Source: CAXBGS01 sp963975425 (GTDB lineage: Bacteria; Planctomycetota; Planctomycetia; Pirellulales; Pirellulaceae). From it: a stretch of 64,000 nt of DNA. The translations under genes and the position numbers were made by a program. The DNA lies in NCBI GenBank assembly GCA_963975425.1, contig CAXBGS010000003.1, positions 186,001-250,000 on the forward strand. The letters are read 5' to 3'. Positions within the stretch are counted from its first letter, which is position 1, and the number at the start of each line of letters is the position of its first letter. The notes under the pieces were generated by a model, which saw nothing but the letters and a program-made list of their open reading frames with translations, did no database searches and was not told the DNA's origin. Shown one piece after another: positions 19,283 to 31,393 of this stretch.

Positions 19283-19356
19283 GGGCGTGTAGCTCAGTTG
19301 GTTAGAGCGCGTCGCTGATAACGACGAGGTCCCAGATTCGAATTCTGGCACGCCCA
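19283..19356 (+). tRNA. tRNA-Ile (GAT)
   Basis: A 74-base cloverleaf. The acceptor GGGCGTG pairs with CACGCCC, the D-arm is AGCTCAGTTGGTTAGAGC, the anticodon loop CTGATAA gives GAT, and the T-arm has GATTCGAATTC. The discriminator base is A and CCA is not encoded. It is the first gene of a two-tRNA unit. In most bacteria this tRNA lies in the 16S-23S spacer, but no 16S gene precedes it here. Confidence 0.97.
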
Positions 19357-19375
19357 CTCGCCGCGTTGCGGCGGG
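19357..19375 (+). other. Short GC hairpin between the tRNAs
   Basis: CTCGCCGC (19357-19364) and GCGGCGGG (19368-19375) form an 8-bp stem with a GTT loop, immediately after tRNA-Ile and followed by TTTG. It may be a processing signal or a weak terminator. Confidence 0.45.
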
Positions 19376-19425
19376 TTTGAAATCCAAAATTTGAAATCTC
19401 AAGTGCATCCGCTCGCGGGTGCAAC

Positions 19426-19498
19426 GGGGGTGTAGCTCAGTTGGGAGAGCGCTTGCTTTGCAAGCAAGATGTCGTCGGTTCAAGTCCGTCCACCTCCA
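19426..19498 (+). tRNA. tRNA-Ala (TGC)
   Basis: A 73-base cloverleaf. The acceptor GGGGGTG pairs with CACCTCC through one G-T wobble. The D-arm is AGCTCAGTTGGGAGAGC, the anticodon stem-loop CTTGCTTTGCAAG carries TGC, and the T-arm contains GGTTCAAGTCC. CCA is not encoded. It follows tRNA-Ile by 69 bases and is followed at once by a strong terminator. Confidence 0.97.
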
Positions 19499-19503
19499 CT
19501 TGC

Positions 19504-19549
19504 GGCCGCCGTTGAAACCAAGCTTTTGGTATCAGCGGCGGCCTTTTTT
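19504..19549 (+). terminator. Strong intrinsic terminator after tRNA-Ala
   Basis: GGCCGCCG (19504-19511) pairs with CGGCGGCC (19536-19543). The inner arms TTGAAACCAA and TTGGTATCAG extend this to about 18 bp with one A-A mismatch and a GCTT loop, followed by six T residues. It separates the tRNA pair from the 23S gene. Confidence 0.9.
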
Positions 19550-20364
19550 AACGCCATCAAAACTAATTCTAAACTTTTGCTTAACAGAGGTTGACCCACT
19601 TCCGAAGATCGATATCCTTCTCTCTCGCACTCTTTGGTTCTGCACTCCGCCAGAACCCGCCTCACACGCAGGCGAAAAGAGTTCGAGCCGGCTCCGAAAA
19701 GTGATTTCAAAAAAAATCCTCCAAGAGCAGTTGACGGCACGAAAGACCATCGCTATCTTTCGCCCCTCACATGTGACCAACCGGTCGCCGCAAACGTTTC
19801 TGCACTGGCTATTTCTGCCGGCTAGCACGAACAAAAACTTGCGTCGACCGGCTGTTTACGCAGCGTCCCTCGCTGAACCTAGTCACGCTCATTGAGCTTG
19901 ATGTCGGCAGCGAGTCATTGATTTTTGACAATTTGGTTGTTTGGTAATTGGCATCTGAAAAGAGCATCATGCTCGATCGATGTCCTGGCCATTTCTCAGT
20001 TGAGTGAACTCGCAAGAGTTGGCTTGGCCGGCGAAAGTGTCCGGATGGATGATTGAGCTTGGTGAATACAAGTTCTTTAAAAGCGTCACTTATCGAGTCA
20101 ATGCAGCACGAGCCATTTTGGTGGTGAGATACTGCGGCGGCAAGTTAAGTGAATTTGATTCTTAAAAGATTTGTGCGAACGAGGTCACTGCAAACGTAAT
20201 TCGGCAGAAATGCTTTCACGGTTTACCGTGTGGGCGTTAAAGTCGATGCACAAAAGCGGTGGCTTACATGTGATATCGTTAAGTAGTTGACTTAATCGAG
20301 ATTCGCGACTTTGTGCCGGCAAACTGGCTTGTCATAGACAATCCGGTGGGCTGTGTATGAGTTC
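19550..20364 (+). other. 23S leader / spacer region
   Basis: About 815 bases between the tRNA terminator and the 23S processing stem. No open frame in it has a recognisable domain. It holds two promoter-like sequences, TTGACC-N16-TATCCT (19591-19618) and TTGACG-N17-TATCTT (19731-19759). It also has a 15-base element at 19936-19950 that is perfectly complementary to one in the 23S-5S spacer. No 16S sequence is present. Confidence 0.6.
19731..19759 (+). promoter_or_regulatory. Candidate promoter of the 23S-5S unit
   Basis: TTGACG at 19731-19736 and TATCTT at 19754-19759 are separated by exactly 17 bases. An A-run (TTTCAAAAAAAATCC) lies just upstream, at a distance suitable for an UP element. 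A second, weaker candidate (TTGACC-N16-TATCCT) lies at 19591-19618. The match is by eye and unproven. Confidence 0.45.
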
Positions 20365-20375
20365 GGGATTTCGGT

Positions 20376-20383
<8 letters not shown>
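20365..20383 (+). other. 5' arm of the 23S processing stem
   Basis: The 19 bases here pair with 23261-23279: 17 Watson-Crick pairs, one G-T wobble and one mismatch. The inner eight bases, GGCCAATC with GATTGGCC, are the mature 23S terminal helix. The longer stem is a likely RNase III substrate. Confidence 0.7.
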
Positions 20384-23268
<2,885 letters not shown>

Positions 23269-23325
23269 ATCGATATCCCGCACTCATATCTGCAGGAATC
23301 AAATGGCTTTTGAAGAACGCTTCAC

Positions 23326-23344
23326 TTCTCTTGTCCCAAGAGAA
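23326..23344 (+). other. Hairpin in the 23S-5S spacer
   Basis: TTCTCTTG (23326-23333) and CAAGAGAA (23337-23344) form a perfect 8-bp stem with a three-base loop. It probably helps processing of the 23S-5S precursor. Confidence 0.5.
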
Positions 23345-23421
23345 TGATGTAGTTCGACTTTGAAGACAACAATTACCAAACAACTGGCGCATCGGCGGTG
23401 AAATACCCGCCGGTGTGTCTT

Positions 23422-23529
23422 TCCGGCGACCATACCAGAAAGGTTCTACCTGTTCCCATCTCGAACACAGCAGTCAAGCTTTCTGGGCCGATGATAGTGC
23501 CCACCAGCGTGAAAGTAGGTATTGCCGGA
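23422..23529 (+). rRNA. rrf: 5S ribosomal RNA
   Basis: About 108 bases. The terminal helix is TCCGGC paired with GCCGGA. The conserved loop CCCATCTCGAACACAG and the 3' half GGGCCGATGATAGTG and AGTAGGT identify it. It lies about 150 bases after 23S on the same strand and is followed by an intrinsic terminator. It is somewhat shorter than the 116-120 bases usual for 5S, so the ends may extend a few bases. Confidence 0.95.
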
Positions 23530-23534
23530 TTTTT

Positions 23535-23572
23535 AAAACCCTTTTTGTCGTAGCCGACAAGAAGGGTTTTTT
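23535..23572 (+). terminator. Intrinsic terminator of the 23S-5S unit
   Basis: AAAACCCTTTTTGTCG (23535-23550) pairs along 16 bases with CGACAAGAAGGGTTTT (23555-23570), with one T-G wobble and a TAGC loop, and ends in a T-run. Confidence 0.9.
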
Positions 23573-23879
23573 CGTGCGCATGTAGTCGCTCCAATCGATT
23601 CGGTCGCATGACGCGCTGTATCATTCTCTCTCCCCCCGGACCAATGAATCGCAATGTTGCGTTGATCAAATCATTGCGTGAGACAGGAACAATTCAATCG
23701 CTGGTTGTTCTCGATTATGAAAGTCCCTCCAGACTTTCACGGTGGTGGAACCTACTGCGATACAAGCAGCGCAGCGGTCACGAAACGATTCATTCGAAAA
23801 GGTAGGCAATCCCCGCCCTTTACTCGAAGCCTTTCTCGTTGACTCGCTGCAATACGACTGGCCTCGCTGTATCGCGGAC
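23573..23879. other. Intergenic region after the rRNA unit
   Basis: About 307 bases between the rRNA terminator and the end of the convergent rsmE. Open frames here are short and featureless. I see no repeat or RNA gene. Confidence 0.5.
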
Positions 23880-24581
23880 TCAATCCATCACCAAGGCCGC
23901 GATGACTGCGGCCGCCGTCTCGATGCGAAGAATACGTTTACCTAGACTTACCGATTGAAACCCATGCGAGATTGCCTGGGCAACCTCTTCTTCGCTCCAT
24001 CCACCCTCGGGACCGATCAACGCAACAACACTTTCATTCAGATCTTTTCGCGGCGACACGGGTGCCGCACCACTTGGATGCGCGATCCAGCGGTTTGATG
24101 AAAACAAACCGCCGCTAAGGAATTCGGCCAGCGACCCAGGGTCATGAACGACCATCAAGCGGTTGCGACCGCATTGTTTACAAGATTCGATGACGGAACG
24201 TCGCAATTTCTCGATAAGTGACGTCGACGGCGGACGCTGAGTGCGATCACCAATGATCGGAGTGACCGACGCGACGCCTAATTCAGTCAGTCGCTCGACC
24301 ATCTCTTTCGCGCGATCCGGTTTGGGCAGAGCAATCCCAAGGCTTAAACTGATCGACGACTCGCGATCGAGCTCGGTTGCCGGACCACATTGGCAACAAA
24401 CCTGCCGGCGATTCACAGAGGAAACCTTTGCCTCGGCCTCATTCCCGATTCCGTCGAACAAAATAATTGTGTCACCGATCGAAACTCGCATGACCCTCGC
24501 CGCATGTTGGGCTTCGCCATTGTCTAGCTGGATCAGTCCTCCGCCCAATGGCAATTCGGGATGGAAGTATCTTCGGGTCAT
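23880..24581 (-). CDS. rsmE: 16S rRNA (uracil-1498-N3)-methyltransferase RsmE
   Basis: A 233-residue SPOUT-class methyltransferase that methylates U1498 in 16S rRNA. The ATG at 24581 (MTRRYFHPELPLGGG) matches the usual family start; the frame stays open further upstream but that sequence is not conserved. The N-terminal PUA-like part contains HAARVMRVSIGDTIILFDGIG. The knot contains the family motifs ALPKPDRAKEMVERLTELGV, RRSVIESCKQCGRN, ALIGPEGGWSEEE and LGKRILRIETAAA, the last two forming the SAM pocket. Length is standard. It is divergent from the ExeA-like gene at 24701, 119 bases away. It sits beside the rRNA unit, perhaps by chance. Confidence 0.95.
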   Translation of the reverse strand: MTRRYFHPELPLGGGLIQLDNGEAQHAARVMRVSIGDTIILFDGIGNEAEAKVSSVNRRQVCCQCGPATELDRESSISLSLGIALPKPDRAKEMVERLTELGVASVTPIIGDRTQRPPSTSLIEKLRRSVIESCKQCGRNRLMVVHDPGSLAEFLSGGLFSSNRWIAHPSGAAPVSPRKDLNESVVALIGPEGGWSEEEVAQAISHGFQSVSLGKRILRIETAAAVIAALVMD

Positions 24582-24700
24582 TTCGGCTCGGCTTATCGAA
24601 GCAACTTGTAACGAATCAAGTTTCACGGATCGTTGGACGATGATAGCGGTTGGCAAAACTTTTTTCTTGCCCTGTCTGTTTCCGGCACAGAAAGACGTCC

Positions 24701-25384
24701 ATGAGCTCGCTTTACCGAAATCGCGACTACCTAGAATATTGGGGCCTGGATACGCCACCGTTCGTCCAACGTGATCCAAATCGCTTTTTCAGTGGATCGG
24801 CGCAAAGAGACGTGCTCGCTGAAATAGAAAACTTTGTGGCGAGCGGCAATCGTTTAGCAATTTTGGTAAGCGCACCAGGATGCGGAGCGACGCGTATCTT
24901 TGAACACTTATCACTGCTTTCCGGGATCGGCGATCAGGCCGTCGAAATCGCTTTGGCTCCTGCAATTCCCACCGCCAGCGAATCGTTGCGATCGGTTTGG
25001 CTGATCGATGCTCGACGAAATCGCGACTCAATACGTGATGCGGCGTCACGATCCAATACATCCGTCGTCATTCGTGCGGACTACGAATCGAGAGCGAACA
25101 TCATCCGTGAGGTTGGCCAGATTCCGACCGTCATCGAGCTTGCGCACATGCCGAAGTCCGATGCACCAAGCTACGTCGACTACGCAGTGCGAATGGCCGG
25201 TGGCAAAAAACAAATTTTCACAGAGTCTGCCATCTTTCGCCTGCACGAACTGAGTGCAGGCTGTATACGGAATTTTTCCCGCATGGCTGAAAACGCTTTA
25301 TGGAAATCTTGGGTTTGCCAAGCAACGAAAGTGGGACCGAACATGGTCCAACCCATATCGGTGACTAGCCGCGAAGCGGCATAA
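24701..25384 (+). CDS. ExeA-like protein with degraded Walker motifs
   Basis: A 227-residue protein. The ATG at 24701 precedes the family N-terminus YLEYWGLDTPPFVQ, typical of ExeA/general-secretion AAA+ ATPases (YLxxFGLxxxPF). The P-loop position reads SAPGCGATR (about 57-65), with Ala where the ATP-binding Lys is expected. The Walker B-like strand is VWLIDARR (99-106), with Ala in place of the catalytic Glu. The C-terminal lid-like region (FRLHELSAGCIRNFSRMAENAL) is kept. Length is short compared with ExeA (over 260 residues for the ATPase core alone). I infer an inactive homologue with a structural or regulatory role. No secretion gene is adjacent. Confidence 0.7.
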   Translation: MSSLYRNRDYLEYWGLDTPPFVQRDPNRFFSGSAQRDVLAEIENFVASGNRLAILVSAPGCGATRIFEHLSLLSGIGDQAVEIALAPAIPTASESLRSVWLIDARRNRDSIRDAASRSNTSVVIRADYESRANIIREVGQIPTVIELAHMPKSDAPSYVDYAVRMAGGKKQIFTESAIFRLHELSAGCIRNFSRMAENALWKSWVCQATKVGPNMVQPISVTSREAA

Positions 25385-25445
25385 GACAGCGAGTTTTTTT
25401 GCGACCGCACTGATTGGTCGATCGCGTCTTCGCGAACACGGTTCG

Positions 25446-26804
25446 CTAAATCTTGGGTGATTCGAAACGATAAAGTGCTTTGTCGCTTCGGATCAGCAAC
25501 GCATTGTCGACAGCGACTGGCGACGCCATGATTTGCCCTTCAATCTGGTTTTCTGCCACGATTTCGCCGTCGGCACCCGGCTTGAGCACCGTCACTTTGC
25601 CGTCGTGTGAACCAAAATAGATATGCCCGCCGGCAAACAGCGGTGACGAAGAGTAATCGCCGCCGACCCGTTTCTTCCAAATGAGTTCGCCATCCTCTGA
25701 TGAAAAGCAACTGGCGATTCCATCATCGGAAATGATGTAAATCAGCCCATCATGCAATAGCGGCGATGGTTTCTTTGAAATTCCCTTGGGTTCTCGCCAC
25801 AGGACATGGGTTTCGGTCACATCACCGGAACCGTCGATGCGAACTGCCCACAACTCTGGTTTCCCGAAGCCGGTCGCGAAAAAAACAATGTCATCTTTGA
25901 CGACGGGCCGAGGGACAACAGAGAAACCTGAGCCGTGGCGTACTTTCCAAAGTTCGTCGCCGGTCTTGGGGTCGTAAGAAACCATCCATTGGGCCCCCAA
26001 GCAGATAACTTGGTCACGCCCGGACATGTCGGATAAGGCAACTGGCGTGCAATAAGATTTCTTTTGATCTCCATCGGGGGCGTCCATCTCGGGACGCTCT
26101 GTCTCCCAAAGCGTCTCGCCAGTCATTTTATCCAGCGCTGCGACGTACTGGCGATCAACGCCATCCTGGATCAAGACCAAAATGTTTTTGTAAACGATGG
26201 GCGAGCTACCGGGCCCTTCCTTGTGTTCGAGCGGTAACAAACGCTCCCAGATTTTCTGTCCCGAAACGCGATCCAGACAAAAGGTGCCGAACGTCCCAAA
26301 GTGACAGTAAATTCGCTGGCCATCGATCACCGGTGTGGGCGACGCGTATGTATTTTGCGAATGAATCGAGTCCGGGCCTTCAACCACCCCCAGATCAATC
26401 GACTTCAAAATCTTGCCGGTCGCCAGATCAACGCTCACAAGTTGCAACAAAATCGATTCAGCGATTGACTTTATTTTCAGTTTCTTTTCTTCGACCCCCG
26501 CCGCCCGAAGAAGAGCGATTCGCTTGTCTTCATCAGGAACCTTTTCGATGGCCGTCGTTAGCCAAACGACTCCATCGGCAACGACCGGGGACGACCAGGC
26601 TCGTCCGGGAATTTCTGTTTTCCAAGAAACGTTTTGTTTCTCACCAAATTCAATCGGAACATTCTGGCCCAGTGCGATGCCATCGCCGTTGGGTCCGCGG
26701 AATTGTGGCCACGAGTCATCGGCAGAAACATTGCAACAAACACAAAAACAAACACAGAGAAGACCGGCCAAGATGGCCAATGGATTTCGGCGGGTTGGGT
26801 TCAT
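25446..26804 (-). CDS. PQQ-like (BamB-type) beta-propeller protein
   Basis: A 452-residue exported protein. The ATG at 26804 gives a lipoprotein-like or ordinary signal with many cysteines (LLCVCFCVCCNVSA). The mature part begins DSWPQFRGPNGDGIA, the standard opening of planctomycete outer-membrane-assembly-like propellers, and shows repeated blades (WSSPVVADGVVWLTTA, GPGSSPIVYKNILVL, SSPLFAGGHIYFGSHDGKVTVL). Such proteins bind partners or act as envelope scaffolds; PQQ binding is not implied. It is a paralogue of the 46014-47318 product. deoC lies 49 bases upstream on the same strand, so the two may share a transcript, although their functions do not obviously connect. Confidence 0.85.
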   Translation of the reverse strand: MNPTRRNPLAILAGLLCVCFCVCCNVSADDSWPQFRGPNGDGIALGQNVPIEFGEKQNVSWKTEIPGRAWSSPVVADGVVWLTTAIEKVPDEDKRIALLRAAGVEEKKLKIKSIAESILLQLVSVDLATGKILKSIDLGVVEGPDSIHSQNTYASPTPVIDGQRIYCHFGTFGTFCLDRVSGQKIWERLLPLEHKEGPGSSPIVYKNILVLIQDGVDRQYVAALDKMTGETLWETERPEMDAPDGDQKKSYCTPVALSDMSGRDQVICLGAQWMVSYDPKTGDELWKVRHGSGFSVVPRPVVKDDIVFFATGFGKPELWAVRIDGSGDVTETHVLWREPKGISKKPSPLLHDGLIYIISDDGIASCFSSEDGELIWKKRVGGDYSSSPLFAGGHIYFGSHDGKVTVLKPGADGEIVAENQIEGQIMASPVAVDNALLIRSDKALYRFESPKI

Positions 26805-26853
26805 ATCGAGACAAATCTTAGTAGCAAGAGTGGTGGGTTCTAAAACGATCGGC

Positions 26854-27582
26854 TTAATATCCGGTGACATCCGCGGGCTTACCGTCCCAGCGTGCCGGAT
26901 CGAGCCCAAATAGCTGTCGCGCGGGATCCAGGATAGCCGGCGTCGCACTTGCTCCGGCTCGGGTGACCCCCAAGGATTTTACTTCAATCAACTTAACGAG
27001 GTCGCGAACTCCACCGGCAGCTTTGACTTCTACCGGCGATTCCGTGTGTTCAATCATTAATTTCAGATCTTCGATGGTTGCTCCGCCGGTACCAAAACCG
27101 GTCGATGTCTTGACCCAATCGGCCCCCACATCACAGCAGATTTCACAAAGTTTCTTTTTGTGATCGTCCTGCAGGTAACAGTTCTCAAAAATGACTTTTA
27201 CTTTTCGGTCGGACGCATGGGCCAAATCGACGATCGAGGAAATCTCATCACGAACATAGTCGAACTGTCCGCTAAGTACGGCCGAGATATTGACGACCAT
27301 ATCGAGCTCGATTGCACCGTCGGCGATTGCCTGTTTCGATTCCGCCAATTTCGTCGATGACGCCTGGCCACCGTGCGGAAATCCAATCACCGTGCTCGCC
27401 AACACTGTCGAATCAGCGAGAATTTCCGCACACCGGCGAACGTAATAGGGCATGATGCACACGCTGGCTACGTCATAGGCGGCGGCCATGTTGCAACCGC
27501 TTTCCAGATCCTCGACCGTCAGGGTCGGCGAAAGCAGTGCGTGGTCAATCATCTTGGATAATCCAAGGTATTCATCGCTCAT
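26854..27582 (-). CDS. deoC: Deoxyribose-phosphate aldolase
   Basis: A 242-residue cytosolic class I aldolase that splits 2-deoxyribose 5-phosphate into glyceraldehyde 3-phosphate and acetaldehyde, in deoxynucleoside catabolism. The catalytic residues are visible: Asp in GAIELDMVVN (about 94), the Schiff-base Lys in WVKTSTGFG (about 158) and the assisting Lys in VEVKAAGGVRD (about 187). The N-terminus IDHALLSPTLT is typical. Length is normal. The gene starts at an ATG and is followed 49 bases on by a PQQ-propeller gene. No other nucleoside catabolism gene is present nearby. Confidence 0.95.
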   Translation of the reverse strand: MSDEYLGLSKMIDHALLSPTLTVEDLESGCNMAAAYDVASVCIMPYYVRRCAEILADSTVLASTVIGFPHGGQASSTKLAESKQAIADGAIELDMVVNISAVLSGQFDYVRDEISSIVDLAHASDRKVKVIFENCYLQDDHKKKLCEICCDVGADWVKTSTGFGTGGATIEDLKLMIEHTESPVEVKAAGGVRDLVKLIEVKSLGVTRAGASATPAILDPARQLFGLDPARWDGKPADVTGY

Positions 27583-27702
27583 TGGGTTCTTCGTTTAGAG
27601 AGAAAAGAATGGGTGCCGATGCCATGATACCGGAAAAAATCAGGTTGGGCTTCCGCCCCAACGCATCCGGACTGCGCGGCGGGAATTCCGTACAGTCGAA
27701 AG

Positions 27703-27951
27703 CTATGCCAATTCATCGCGATACGCTTTCCGCCCAGTTGCGTAGCTCTCCAAATCAGGCAACTCAGCCCGATCCGGATCCGATTCTCTCATCATTTTTT
27801 CGAGAAATGGCCGGCACCATCCACAGCCGGTTCCGGCCCCGTAACACTGAGACAACTGGCTTGCGACGGTTGGTTTTTCGGCACGAATGAATTGCGCTAC
27901 TTTATGGCGCGAGACGTGAAAACAGAGACAGAGATCTTGGTCATCGTCCAT
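27703..27951 (-). CDS. BFD-like [2Fe-2S] protein
   Basis: A small protein of 82 residues resembling bacterioferritin-associated ferredoxin. The cysteine pattern is C-x-C near the start (DLCLCFHVS) and C-x2-C later (GTGCGWC), which in the family hold a [2Fe-2S] cluster and serve iron release from bacterioferritin or act in nitrite reductase-like proteins. The ATG at 27951 is chosen; a GTG at 27999 would add 16 residues. Neither has a good ribosome-binding site. No bacterioferritin gene is in the window. It lies alone, divergent from the DUF1549/1553 gene. Confidence 0.8.
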   Translation of the reverse strand: MDDDQDLCLCFHVSRHKVAQFIRAEKPTVASQLSQCYGAGTGCGWCRPFLEKMMRESDPDRAELPDLESYATGRKAYRDELA

Positions 27952-28120
27952 ATAATGAATGCCAACGATTACGGTGCGGCTGTGAAACGGACATGACACG
28001 ATTGCGAGTCGTCATGTTAATATTGTTTTAACAAAACCATGAGGCATCCGTTTGCTTGTGAAAAGCCAGAGTTCACGCTCTTGGTTGGGCAACTGGATAC
28101 CAGCTGTAAGACGGAATTGA

Positions 28121-31100
28121 ATGATGCGTCTCGTTCTGGGCATATTCATCGTCGCAGTGCAAGCCGCGTCCGCGGTTAGCGCGGCCGATCCATCCGGCCC
28201 CGTCAGCTTCCAGCAAGAGGTGTTGCCATTGCTTGAGCAACACTGCAATCGGTGCCATCATCCGGACGAGTCGCAGGGTGGACTTGATCTCACGCGAATG
28301 TCAACCATTCGGCGAGGTGGTGATCAGCATGGAACCTCACTGGTTCCTGGAAAACCGAACGAGAGTCCGCTGATTCGCGTGCTTACTGGCGACATTGAAC
28401 CGGCGATGCCGTTGGAATCCGAGGCGTTACCTCAGGAGCAAATCGAGCGACTCACCCGCTGGGTGAAGGAAGGTGCGATCGATGATTCGCCACAATTCTC
28501 AACGGATGATCTCGCTTTTTTTGAACGTGAGGTGCGTCCTATATTTTTCGCTCACTGTTTCAAATGTCACGCAGGTTCTGATCCGGCCAGCAGCCTTTCA
28601 CTAACGTCAAGATTCGCAATTCTGCGTGGTGGTGATCGAGGTCCATCTGTGGTTGTTGGCAGACCCGAGCAGAGTCGGTTGATGGACGCGGTCCGGCATA
28701 ATGGCGAATTAAGAATGCCGCTGAGAGGTGACCATTTGAGCGACAAGCAAATCCGCTCGTTAGAACAGTGGATTCGACGCGGCTTGCCGTGGCCTAGCGA
28801 GCAACTTGTTCTTACACGTGAAAAACAGTTCACCATTAGCAACGCGGATCGCGATCACTGGGCATTCCGACCTCTACCTACGTCATTAGCAAAAGATTGG
28901 TCGATCGACGCGTTGCTTGATCGAATACAAAACAACGCACGAATCACGAGGAGCCCGCCGGCCGATCGGTACCGCTTGCTTCGACGTGCCACATTCGATC
29001 TGATCGGTTACCCACCGACTCCGGATGAGATCGCCGGTTTCGTCAATGACGACTCGGCCGACGCATTTACTAAAGTGGTTGATCGACTGCTTGATTCGCA
29101 ACACTTCGGTTGGCGATGGGGTCGCCACTGGCTCGACTACACTCGCAACGGTGTCAACGGACAACCAAATCGAGGCCCAGACTTAGACTCCGAACGATAC
29201 GCCGCATGGGTTGCACAATGCCTAAACGAAGATCGACCATACGACTGGTTCGTCAAAGTACACTTGGCCGGCGACAAAATGCCCGCCTATCAAAGTTCAT
29301 CCAACGAGACTTCGTCCGACAAACATTCTCCGTTCGTAGGTCCAACAGAATCAAACGATACTACCGAGACGCCGAACACCGACGGCGCCAAGTCCCCGAT
29401 TGTCAGCTACTCCGTCGACCAGGCATTGGCGGCCGCGGTTCCGCTCAATGGGTTGCGAACATTCCAAGAAGCGGGAACTCAAACGTTCGTTCTAATGGAT
29501 AAGCTCGATGAAGGCGTCGAGTTTATGGGGCGTTCCTTGATGGGTATCAGTCTCGAATGTGCACGCTGCCACGATCATAAGTTTGATCCCATCTCGCAGC
29601 GTGATTATTACGCGTTGCTCGGATTCTTTCAAAGCAGTTGGTACGCGCCGGTGCCGATTTCAACTGAAACGCAATCGGAGGCGGTCGCAGCGGTTAAATC
29701 CTATCGCCAACTGGCGGCAGAGCGGGCGCGGCTCAGCGGATTCATTCGCCGAGAGAGTACAAAGCTGAATATTGGCGGCGGCGGGCGCACAAAGAAGTGG
29801 CGAGAATCGCGCGTACCGATTCTTGGTGCAAGAGATCATCGCCTGCTGGAGTTGGAATCGGATGTGATACGCGGTGAGTTATCTGAAGCAGAAACGGGCA
29901 ACAACGGACAACGTATTAAAGATCTACGCGAATTGCTTGCTCGGTGCCAAGCGAGGCTCCGTGATCACATACCGCCCGAGTTCGACCTGAGCACATTCAA
30001 ACAGATCGGTTATTTCATCGCTGGTCACAAGAGTCAACAAGGACTGATTAGCAGGGCAACGGCGGTTGGCTTAGAAGCAACCGCTTCAGAACTGCAAAAA
30101 CAGGCAATCTTTTGGCAGCAGGAACGAGAGCGATGGTTGGAGCGTTCGAGGTATGGCGGATTTGCCAGAGACGATCCCGAAGTCGCTGAATTGGTTCATG
30201 CCGCCGATCGGATTCGCGAACTCGATCGTCAGCTCAACGGTAATCCATCGCAACCGTGGGTCAGCATCGGCACAGACCATTTGATGGTTCGCACCGACGG
30301 TGGACTGCGGCGTGCCGAAGACTTGGCCGACCTGGATGCGGATGCGAGCGCAGCCGGGTTGCAATTCAACAAGAATGACCCGAACCGTGTCTTGATGCAC
30401 CCGTACTACATCGGTGATGCGAGACAGCTCGACCGTGGCGACGTGCTTTACCCGCTTGAATTGGTTCCACGCGATGTGCCACAGTTCTTTCGCAGCTTTG
30501 ATAGCCCGCACTCGCGAAACGGAATCGCGAGTTTCGGATCACAGAGACGCCAGGATTCCAGCGGTCGTCTTCCGCTGGCCCAGTGGCTGACTCGCCCCAA
30601 TACGGTTCAATCGTCCCTCGTCGCACGCGCGGCGGTCAATCGAGTCTGGCAACATCTTTTTGGCGAAGGCCTGTGCCGGACGCCGAAAGAACTCGGGCGT
30701 CTCGGAGAGGTCCCAGATATCCCTGACCTTATCGATGGCTTGGCGTTTCGGTTCATCGCAGAGCAGTGGTCGATCAAGAAACTGGTGCGAGAGATCATGT
30801 TAAGTCGCACATATCAACAGTCGTCCCTGCCGACGGGAATCTCGCTACAGCGAGATCCCGACAATCGTTTCTTTGCGCGACAGAACATGCGCAGACTCGA
30901 AGCAGAACCGATTGTGAACATGCTCTCATGGTTCGATCACAACAAGCGAATCGAATCGTCAGAGCAAAGAAACGAAATCCTTTCAAAGTACTCTGTTTGG
31001 CTGCCACACTTCGACGGTCCAACACACGACGAGATTATCGAACGACGGAACGCCTCGATTATGGCGACGCAGGCACTGTTCCTGATGAACGATCTTGGCT

Positions 31101-31348
31101 CTATCAACTCCATCGTGAACGCGATAACGAATCGATTGCAAAGTCAGGAAAAAGTCGACCTCATTAAAATACTCGACCCGCTTTATCAACTCGTACTGCA
31201 ACGTCCGCCCACGAGCGAGGACAGAGCGTTTGCAAATTCGTTTTTGTCAGATCGCCGAAGTCGTTTTGGAAACAGTGATCCATCCGCAGAGATTCAACAG
31301 TTTGTTCACTTGCTGTTGTGTGGAAACGAATTGATTCACATTGAGTGA
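28121..31348 (+). CDS. Planctomycete cytochrome protein (PSCyt1 x2, DUF1549, DUF1553)
   Basis: A 1,075-residue secreted protein. A signal peptide (LGIFIVAVQAASAVSA) is followed by two tandem cytochrome-like domains with CNRCH (42-46) and CFKCH (146-150). The DUF1549 region starts near residue 275 (LLDRIQ, then RLLRRATFDLIGYPPTPDEI) and carries the family motif LECARCHDHKFDPISQ. The middle has a helical stretch, and the DUF1553 region covers the C-terminus (LAQWLTRPNTVQSSLVARAAVNRVW, AEPIVNMLSW). The family is common in planctomycetes, with unknown activity, often suggested to serve polysaccharide breakdown. The duplicated cytochrome domain is notable. A DUF1501 gene starts 45 bases downstream and is its usual partner. 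Confidence 0.92.
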   Translation: MMRLVLGIFIVAVQAASAVSAADPSGPVSFQQEVLPLLEQHCNRCHHPDESQGGLDLTRMSTIRRGGDQHGTSLVPGKPNESPLIRVLTGDIEPAMPLESEALPQEQIERLTRWVKEGAIDDSPQFSTDDLAFFEREVRPIFFAHCFKCHAGSDPASSLSLTSRFAILRGGDRGPSVVVGRPEQSRLMDAVRHNGELRMPLRGDHLSDKQIRSLEQWIRRGLPWPSEQLVLTREKQFTISNADRDHWAFRPLPTSLAKDWSIDALLDRIQNNARITRSPPADRYRLLRRATFDLIGYPPTPDEIAGFVNDDSADAFTKVVDRLLDSQHFGWRWGRHWLDYTRNGVNGQPNRGPDLDSERYAAWVAQCLNEDRPYDWFVKVHLAGDKMPAYQSSSNETSSDKHSPFVGPTESNDTTETPNTDGAKSPIVSYSVDQALAAAVPLNGLRTFQEAGTQTFVLMDKLDEGVEFMGRSLMGISLECARCHDHKFDPISQRDYYALLGFFQSSWYAPVPISTETQSEAVAAVKSYRQLAAERARLSGFIRRESTKLNIGGGGRTKKWRESRVPILGARDHRLLELESDVIRGELSEAETGNNGQRIKDLRELLARCQARLRDHIPPEFDLSTFKQIGYFIAGHKSQQGLISRATAVGLEATASELQKQAIFWQQERERWLERSRYGGFARDDPEVAELVHAADRIRELDRQLNGNPSQPWVSIGTDHLMVRTDGGLRRAEDLADLDADASAAGLQFNKNDPNRVLMHPYYIGDARQLDRGDVLYPLELVPRDVPQFFRSFDSPHSRNGIASFGSQRRQDSSGRLPLAQWLTRPNTVQSSLVARAAVNRVWQHLFGEGLCRTPKELGRLGEVPDIPDLIDGLAFRFIAEQWSIKKLVREIMLSRTYQQSSLPTGISLQRDPDNRFFARQNMRRLEAEPIVNMLSWFDHNKRIESSEQRNEILSKYSVWLPHFDGPTHDEIIERRNASIMATQALFLMNDLGSINSIVNAITNRLQSQEKVDLIKILDPLYQLVLQRPPTSEDRAFANSFLSDRRSRFGNSDPSAEIQQFVHLLLCGNELIHIE

Positions 31349-31393
31349 ACTTATTTTCCGTTGGATGCAAATTTGATTCAGGGCACTCTATCG

